From Alphaproteobacteria bacterium (GTDB lineage Bacteria > Pseudomonadota > Alphaproteobacteria > Caulobacterales > Caulobacteraceae): a stretch of 10,839 nucleotides of DNA. The position numbers and the translations under genes are program-made. Location of the stretch: contig JAGWSE010000291.1 of the NCBI GenBank assembly GCA_028869395.1, positions 1-10,839 on the forward strand. Reading direction: 5' to 3'. Below the pieces are notes generated by a model that saw only the letters and a program-made list of their open reading frames with translations, had not been told where the DNA came from and made no database searches. Shown in pieces: positions 6,643-10,839 of the stretch (its first letter is position 1; every line of letters starts with the position of its first letter).

Positions 6643-7566
6643 ATGGCTGAGTCCTTGCGGGGCGGCGTGATCGGCGCCGGCGTTTTCGGCGGCTACCACG
6701 CCAACCAGTACGCGCGCCTGCCGGGCGTCACCCTCTCCGCCGTTCTGGACCCGCATCCCGATCGCGCGGCCAAGGTGGCCGTGCCGCTGGGCGGCCGAGC
6801 CTTCCACGATCTCGAACCGTTCCTGGAGGCCGTCGACGTGGTCACGGTCGCCTCGCCGGCCACCTTCCACACCGAGCATGCGATGGCCGCCCTGGCCGCC
6901 GGCAAGCCCGTCTACGTGGAGAAGCCGATCGCGGTGAGCGTGGCCGAGGCCGAGAAGCTTCGGGAGCTCGCCCGAGCCAAGGGCCTGGTCGTCGCCTGCG
7001 GGCATCAGGAGCGGGTCATATTCCAGGCCATGGGCCTGTTGGACGTGCCTGAGCAGCCTCTGCTGCTCGAGGCGCTGCGGCACGGGCCGCCCTCGGACCG
7101 CAGCCAGGATGTCTCGGCGATCCTCGATCTGATGATCCATGATCTTGACCTCGCGCTGGCGCTGTCGAGCGCCGAGCCGGTGACGGCGGAAGGCGAGGGG
7201 CGTATCGGCGCCAGCGGATCGTGGGACGTGGCCCGCGCGGAGGTCTCGTTCGACGACGGCTTCACGGCGCTGTTCGACGTTTCGCGCCAGGCGGAGGCGC
7301 GCAAGCGGACCATGCGCGTGGTCTATCCCTCGGGGGAGGTCGAGATCGATTTCATGGCGCGGACCTTCCGCAACACGACGCCTTTCGCGCTCAACCGCGA
7401 CTTCGCCGACACGCCGGCCGCGTCCAACCCGCTCGGGGTCAGCGTCGCGGCGTTCCTGGCCGCGGTGCGGGGTGAGGCGCCGCGTCCGGTGGTTACGGCT
7501 GGAGAGGCGATCCGGGCGCTCGACCTGGCGCTGGCGGTCGAACACGCGCTCGAGGCGCAAGCCTGA
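6643..7566 (+). CDS. Gfo/Idh/MocA family oxidoreductase, GnnA-like (possible UDP-GlcNAc 3-dehydrogenase)
   Basis: This 307-residue NAD(P)-dependent dehydrogenase has an N-terminal Rossmann fold with GAGVFG (11-16) and the family motif VEKP (92-95), whose Lys94 is the usual catalytic lysine. The C-terminal half carries GHQER (120-124), RHGPPSDRSQDVS (146-158) and LDLMIHDLDLAL (161-172), with His166 at the expected active-site position. The order GH-x-ER, R-x-GP, R-x-x-DVS, LD-x-x-IHDLDL recalls the GnnA/MviM-like branch. GnnA oxidises UDP-GlcNAc at C3 on the way to the diaminosugar of some lipid A. No GnnB aminotransferase or lpx gene is in the window, so the specific function is tentative, while the superfamily is secure. 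ATG 6643 follows GGAG (6633-6636) with a 6-nt spacer. Earlier in-frame starts would overlap the divergent gene. The gene ends 60 nt before the convergent receptor gene. Confidence 0.88.
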   Translation: MAESLRGGVIGAGVFGGYHANQYARLPGVTLSAVLDPHPDRAAKVAVPLGGRAFHDLEPFLEAVDVVTVASPATFHTEHAMAALAAGKPVYVEKPIAVSVAEAEKLRELARAKGLVVACGHQERVIFQAMGLLDVPEQPLLLEALRHGPPSDRSQDVSAILDLMIHDLDLALALSSAEPVTAEGEGRIGASGSWDVARAEVSFDDGFTALFDVSRQAEARKRTMRVVYPSGEVEIDFMARTFRNTTPFALNRDFADTPAASNPLGVSVAAFLAAVRGEAPRPVVTAGEAIRALDLALAVEHALEAQA

Positions 7567-7570
7567 AACG

Positions 7571-7600
7571 GAAAAGGCGCCCCGCCGGAGCGGAGCGCCT
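7571..7600 (-). terminator. Intrinsic terminator of the TonB-dependent receptor gene
   Basis: AGGCGC (7575-7580) pairs with GCGCCT (7595-7600), and inside it CCGC (7582-7585) pairs with GCGG (7590-7593) around a 4-nt loop, with a single mismatch at 7581/7594. Read on the minus strand the stem is followed by TTTT (7575-7572), as in a rho-independent terminator for the receptor gene ending at 7626. On the plus strand the stem is followed by CCTCG, so it is less effective for the convergent gene ending at 7566. Confidence 0.8.
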
Positions 7601-7625
7601 CCTCGTCAGTATCAGGCCGCGAGGC

Positions 7626-10502
7626 TCAGAAGAACTTGTAGCGAAGCTCGATCCCGTAAGTGCGGGGCGGCGTCGTGTAGTAGGTCTTCTGGATGCCCTG
7701 GATGCAGTTGACCACGCCGCCGGCGATCACCGGACTGCAGGACAGCCCGGCCGGCAGGTTGGCCGCGTAGACCGCCGAGACGGCGCCGTTCAGAAGCTGC
7801 GACGTGGCGCCCTGGTCATAGCCGGTCTTGTTGAAGATGTTCTTGATCCAGGCAATCACCTCGTACTTGCCGGTGTCGCTCGTCCACAACGCGCGGGCGT
7901 CCCACTGATCCCAGGACGGCGCCTCGTTGTACCAGCGGCTGAAGATGTCGCCGTAGGCCTTGTCGCGCCAGGCGTAGGAGAGCGTGGCGGTCAACGATCC
8001 GGCGTTGCCCATGTGCCAGGTGTAGTTGCCGGCGATCGCGAACTTGTTGCGCGGGGCGTTGGGCAGGTCGTTGCCGGACAGGCTCTGCACGCGCTGGAAG
8101 CCGCCGTTGGGCAGTCCCGCCGTGTTCGGGTCGGCCACGCAGTCGCCGACCACCGCCGCGCCGCCGGCCTGGCACTGCGCGATCGTATGGATCGGCTTGG
8201 CGCCCGGCTGCATCGCGGTCGGATCGGTCAGGTCTTCGGCGAAGCCGTCCTTGATGCGGGTGTCGTTGAAGGAATAGCTGGCGATGATCTGCAGATTGTC
8301 GATCGGCTGCCAGATTCCTTCGAATTCGAAGCCGGCCGATTGCGACTTCGGCACATTGTAGAAGGAGGTCGTGCTCTGCTGGAAGGCTTGGCCGCCCAGC
8401 GTGCCGGTCTGGACTTCCCTGATCGGGATCTGCAGGTTCTTGTAGTCGTAGTAGTAGACGGCGAAGTTCGTCTGGAGGGTCGTGCCCCAGGTCTTCTTCA
8501 GGCCGGCCTCCCAGGCGTCCACCGTCTCCTTCTGCGAGAACGGCAGGAAGCTCAGCACCGTGAAGATGCCGATGTTGTAGCCGCCCGAACGGTAGCCCTT
8601 GCTGTAGTCGGCATAGATGTTGGTGTCGTCGTTCGGCTGCCACTCGACCTTCGCCGTGCCGGTCACCTGCTGCCAGGAACCGTCATAGTGGCGGGTCGCA
8701 AACCCGGTCGCGGGATCGTAGCTGGTGGGCCCCGTGACGCCTTCCGGCACGGTGTCGAGCGGACCGCCGGTGCCGCCGGCCACCACGCTGGTGACGCCGG
8801 TCAGGTCGAGCGGGGCTGCGAAGATCTCCGGCGGCACGCCGCCCAAGCAGGCGGGTAGGGCGAAGCAGAGCAGACGCACCGACTCGGTGCCGAACTTGCG
8901 GTCGTGGCTGTAGCGCAGGCCGCCGGTCAGTGTGAGGGTTGGCAGGACCTTATAGTTGATCTGCCCATAGGTGGCCCACGAGTCGTCGTGCATGTCCGGC
9001 CGGTTGTCGAACCGCCGCCCGATGCCGGGGGGACAGGCGATCGGCGGGGCCGAGACGCCGCCGCCGGGGGAGGTCCCGGAGAGGCAGACGCCGAACGGCG
9101 GGGAGATGTTCCACTGCACCTGGCGCGGGTCTTCCTGCGTGTAGACCGGCTGGGTGTAGTGCTGCCGGAACAGGTAGGCGCCCGCGATCCACTGCAGCGG
9201 CCCTTCGTTGGTCGAGACGAGGTTGATCTCGTGGCTCCAGAAGCCGTTGTGCTCCTGGTAGTTGAAGGATTCGGTCGGGTAGAAGGTCGTCGCGCCCGAC
9301 TGGAAGGAGTCCACCGGCGCCTGGCGCGTTCCATTGGGGACCGAACCGGTCAGCAGGTAGTAATAGAAGACGCCGCCGGTGATGTACTTCACGTCGAAGC
9401 CGGGCGCGTGATAGGTCCAGTGGCTCGAAACCGTCCAGGCCACGGGCAGCCGCACGCGGTAGGAGACCGGGTCGCTCTTCAGCCAGGGACTGTAGTGGGC
9501 CTGGTTGATGCAGCTGCCGCCCGGCGCGAACGTGACGTTGGTCGCGAGCCCGCTGCAGCCGAAGCCCGACTCGATGCTGGTGTCGAACTGCTGGAATTCG
9601 AGGATGTTGTAGCCGTTGCCGCCGACCGGGTTGCCGGCGCTGATGTCCGGCAGCACCTGGTTCGGGTGGGCCGGATCGGCGCTGTAGATGTTGGGCGACC
9701 AGCCGCCGGACTGGGCGCCTGGGCCGCCGGCGCCGTTCTGCCAGTTGTTGTAGGCGACCTTGGTCCACATGTCGAAGTTCTTGGAGAACTGGACCGCGAT
9801 CTGCCCTTCCAGGAAGTAGGTGTTCACCACGTTGCCTTCGGACGCATGGCCGGGCAGCGTGTTCTTGATCCAGCCTTCGCGCTGGTCTTCCCACTGACCC
9901 GCCAGCCGGAACTGGACGTTGTCGGCCAACGGTCCCGAGACGGCGAACTCCAGGTTGGAGTGCTGATAGTTGCCGTAGCTGGCGCGCATCTCGCCGTACC
10001 AGTCCTTGGTCGGGCGCCGGGAGATCTCGTTGATCGCCCCGGCGATGGCGTTGCGGCCGTACAGGGTGCCCTGCGGGCCCCGCAGGACTTCGACCCGGTC
10101 GAGGAAGAGGGTGGAGGCGCCGGCGTTCACCGCGAAGGTCTCGTAGATGCCGTCGAGGTAGTTGGCGACCGAGGCGTCGGCCGACAGCACGTTCGTCAGG
10201 CGCCCGAGGCCCCGGAGCGTGATTCGGTCGGTCGAGGTGGAGTACTGCAGGCCCGGCGTGAAGTTGGTCATGTCCTGAATGGACTGGATGCCCACCACGT
10301 CGCGCGTCTTGTCGGAGAAGGCCGACACCGCGACCGGCACGTCCTGCAGATTCTGCTCGCGTTTTTCGGCGGTGACGACGAGTTCTTCGATCGTGTTGGC
10401 CGCGGGGGCCTTTGTTGTCGCCGGTGTCTGGGCGTGGGCCGACGCGCCGATTGCGGCGGCCAGCAGAGCGCTGGTCGCCAGAAGGTGAGCCCTGTACTTC
10501 AT
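7626..10502 (-). CDS. TonB-dependent outer-membrane receptor
   Basis: This 958-residue outer-membrane transporter takes up a large or scarce substrate using energy from TonB-ExbB-ExbD. A Sec signal peptide covers residues 1-24 (cleavage likely at AHA/QT). A TonB-box-like segment IEELVVTAEKRE (38-49) comes next. The plug spans about 50-165 and includes LQDVPVAVSAFS (52-63), VEVLRGPQGTLYGRNAIAGA (137-156). The beta-barrel fills the rest and ends YKFF with the aromatic C-terminus needed for outer-membrane insertion. There is no N-terminal STN signalling domain, so sigma/anti-sigma transduction is unlikely. All ten cysteines occur as five local pairs (316/331, 473/490, 546/552, 777/788, 922/933), probably disulfides in surface loops. 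ATG 10502 is preceded by GGAGGAG with a 5-nt spacer; an in-frame upstream ATG at 10607 lacks this and would bury the signal peptide. No siderophore or PQQ genes are adjacent, so the substrate is unknown. Confidence 0.96.
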   Translation of the reverse strand: MKYRAHLLATSALLAAAIGASAHAQTPATTKAPAANTIEELVVTAEKREQNLQDVPVAVSAFSDKTRDVVGIQSIQDMTNFTPGLQYSTSTDRITLRGLGRLTNVLSADASVANYLDGIYETFAVNAGASTLFLDRVEVLRGPQGTLYGRNAIAGAINEISRRPTKDWYGEMRASYGNYQHSNLEFAVSGPLADNVQFRLAGQWEDQREGWIKNTLPGHASEGNVVNTYFLEGQIAVQFSKNFDMWTKVAYNNWQNGAGGPGAQSGGWSPNIYSADPAHPNQVLPDISAGNPVGGNGYNILEFQQFDTSIESGFGCSGLATNVTFAPGGSCINQAHYSPWLKSDPVSYRVRLPVAWTVSSHWTYHAPGFDVKYITGGVFYYYLLTGSVPNGTRQAPVDSFQSGATTFYPTESFNYQEHNGFWSHEINLVSTNEGPLQWIAGAYLFRQHYTQPVYTQEDPRQVQWNISPPFGVCLSGTSPGGGVSAPPIACPPGIGRRFDNRPDMHDDSWATYGQINYKVLPTLTLTGGLRYSHDRKFGTESVRLLCFALPACLGGVPPEIFAAPLDLTGVTSVVAGGTGGPLDTVPEGVTGPTSYDPATGFATRHYDGSWQQVTGTAKVEWQPNDDTNIYADYSKGYRSGGYNIGIFTVLSFLPFSQKETVDAWEAGLKKTWGTTLQTNFAVYYYDYKNLQIPIREVQTGTLGGQAFQQSTTSFYNVPKSQSAGFEFEGIWQPIDNLQIIASYSFNDTRIKDGFAEDLTDPTAMQPGAKPIHTIAQCQAGGAAVVGDCVADPNTAGLPNGGFQRVQSLSGNDLPNAPRNKFAIAGNYTWHMGNAGSLTATLSYAWRDKAYGDIFSRWYNEAPSWDQWDARALWTSDTGKYEVIAWIKNIFNKTGYDQGATSQLLNGAVSAVYAANLPAGLSCSPVIAGGVVNCIQGIQKTYYTTPPRTYGIELRYKFF

Positions 10503-10507
10503 CCTGA

Positions 10508-10514
10508 CTCCTCC
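10508..10514 (-). promoter_or_regulatory. Strong Shine-Dalgarno of the receptor gene
   Basis: The minus strand reads GGAGGAG, then TCAGG, then ATG at 10502. This near-consensus site fixes the start and places a normal signal peptide at the N-terminus. Confidence 0.8.
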
Positions 10515-10518
10515 CCAT

Positions 10519-10542
10519 CGGCGTTCCTCGAACGCCGTTTTT
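10519..10542. promoter_or_regulatory. Perfect 8-bp hairpin next to the receptor Shine-Dalgarno; plus-strand terminator-like
   Basis: CGGCGTTC (10519-10526) and GAACGCCG (10530-10537) form a perfect stem with a 3-nt loop. On the plus strand it is followed by TTTTT (10538-10542), the form of a rho-independent terminator facing the glutathione peroxidase gene. On the minus strand it lies in the receptor leader and ends 2 nt before the run of Gs containing the Shine-Dalgarno. It could terminate antisense transcripts, control translation of the receptor, or be a protein-binding palindrome. Confidence 0.6.
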
Positions 10543-10600
10543 GTTGGGGGGAGGCTGATACGGCGGAGCTTGCACGTCAACGGCAATTCGAACGACGTTT
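10528..10600. repeat. 13-bp direct repeat spaced 60 bp in the receptor promoter region
   Basis: TCGAACGCCGTTT (10528-10540) and TCGAACGACGTTT (10588-10600) match at 12 of 13 positions and are offset by exactly 60 bp. The pair brackets the candidate receptor promoter at 10555-10580. This layout fits two operator copies, but no regulator is identified. Confidence 0.5.
10555..10580 (-). promoter_or_regulatory. Candidate promoter of the TonB-dependent receptor gene
   Basis: The minus strand carries a perfect TTGACG (10575-10580) and, 14 bp on, TATCAG (10555-10560). The spacing is short for a standard promoter but within the range described for Caulobacter housekeeping promoters. Transcription would begin near 10548 and the leader would include the hairpin at 10519-10537. 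The -10 match is only moderate. Confidence 0.4.
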
Positions 10601-10630
10601 GGTTCACGCTACGTCAGGATCTAGCAGCCT

Positions 10631-10658
10631 TTGACTTGCGAACTTTGCGGCCGATCAT
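10631..10658 (+). promoter_or_regulatory. Candidate promoter of the glutathione peroxidase gene
   Basis: TTGACT (10631-10636) is followed after 16 bp by GATCAT (10653-10658). Transcription would start near 10665, leaving a leader of roughly 55 nt before ATG 10721. The -35 match is good and the -10 match is moderate. Confidence 0.4.
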
Positions 10659-10720
10659 CCGGTGTTTGAGGCGCAGGCGCGCGGCGCTACGCTGGCGGCT
10701 CGCGATCAGGAGCATGCGCC

Positions 10721-10839
10721 ATGAGCACCAGCGCCCACGAGTTCTCCTTCAGCACCATCGACGGCGATCCGCTGCCGCTGACCACCTTCCGCGACAAGGT
10801 GGTTCTGGTGGTCAACACCGCCTCGAAGTGCGGATTGAC
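10721..10839 (+). CDS. Glutathione peroxidase family protein, N-terminal fragment
   Basis: The first 39 residues of a glutathione peroxidase-type enzyme are visible before the window ends. The opening FSFSTIDGDPLPLTTFR (8-24) followed by KVVLVVNTASKCG (26-38) is the family's first strand and its active-site loop. Cys37 (codon TGC at 10829-10831) is the peroxidatic residue, so this is the cysteine rather than the selenocysteine form. Such bacterial enzymes reduce hydrogen peroxide and organic or lipid hydroperoxides in the cytoplasm, often with thioredoxin as donor. The start at ATG 10721 is supported by AGGAG (10708-10712) with an 8-nt spacer; an ATG at 10714 is in another frame. The gene is divergent from the receptor gene and has its own candidate promoter. 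The remaining catalytic residues (Gln, Trp, Asn) lie beyond the right edge. Confidence 0.93.
   Translation, partial: MSTSAHEFSFSTIDGDPLPLTTFRDKVVLVVNTASKCGL

Noticed and set aside
10503..10607. Upstream in-frame ATG for the TonB receptor
   Set aside because: It has no good Shine-Dalgarno, would place 35 residues before a normal signal peptide, and would translate the hairpin and promoter region.
8904..10634. 576-codon plus-strand open frame opposite the TonB receptor
   Set aside because: It is the complement of a convincingly coding frame; the product is Val/Arg/Gly-rich with no domain, and the third-position GC pattern belongs to the minus strand gene.
1..10839. CRISPR arrays, tRNA/rRNA genes, riboswitches, insertion sequences or a defence island
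   Set aside because: No repeat-spacer pattern, tRNA-like folds, transposase motifs or flanking target duplications were seen; all genes look like ordinary chromosomal genes of similar composition.

Overview
The window is high-GC, densely packed bacterial DNA with the look of an alphaproteobacterium, most likely Caulobacterales (Caulobacter/Phenylobacterium type). This rests on family style, not on a marker gene. The signs are a large TonB-dependent receptor with an EELVVTA-type TonB box, a membrane-anchored LytTR regulator, a class II DAHP synthase, a GnnA-like sugar-nucleotide dehydrogenase (Caulobacter lipid A is built on diaminoglucose), and promoter-like sites of the TTGACG type. I see no RNA genes, insertion sequences, CRISPR arrays, prophage genes or origins. 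This is ordinary chromosome rather than an obvious mobile island.

Layout. The left edge (1-155, +) holds the C-terminal end of a class II DAHP synthase (shikimate pathway). It is followed by a NorM-type MATE efflux pump (254-1630, +). Converging on the pump, with 8 nt between stops, is a PQQ-dependent dehydrogenase of the glucose/quinate/shikimate family, built as a lipoprotein without the usual membrane domain (1639-3615, -). Divergent from it, with only 8 nt between start codons, is a four-helix membrane protein with a C-terminal LytTR DNA-binding domain (3624-4541, +). That gene shares a palindromic CTAG stop with an oppositely oriented conserved protein of probable RNase H-like fold (4538-5440, -). 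Next come an NADP-dependent MDR-type enone reductase (5520-6521, -) and a divergent Gfo/Idh/MocA dehydrogenase (6643-7566, +). A large TonB-dependent outer-membrane receptor follows (7626-10502, -), ending at a clear intrinsic terminator. The right edge holds the start of a glutathione peroxidase (10721 onward, +).

How the parts may work together. Nothing forms a long operon; most genes are single units in alternating orientation. The closest functional coupling visible is the regulator/dehydrogenase pair around 3615-3624, where any promoter for one gene must lie inside the coding sequence of the other. The receptor has the richest regulatory region: a strong Shine-Dalgarno, a perfect 8-bp hairpin touching it, and a 13-bp direct repeat spaced exactly 60 bp that brackets a candidate promoter.

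The most worthwhile leads are the lipoprotein-type quinoprotein with an apparently altered active-site position, the membrane LytTR regulator at its start codon, the conserved 300-residue protein of unclear function, and the receptor leader. I did not find a convincing new multi-gene system.
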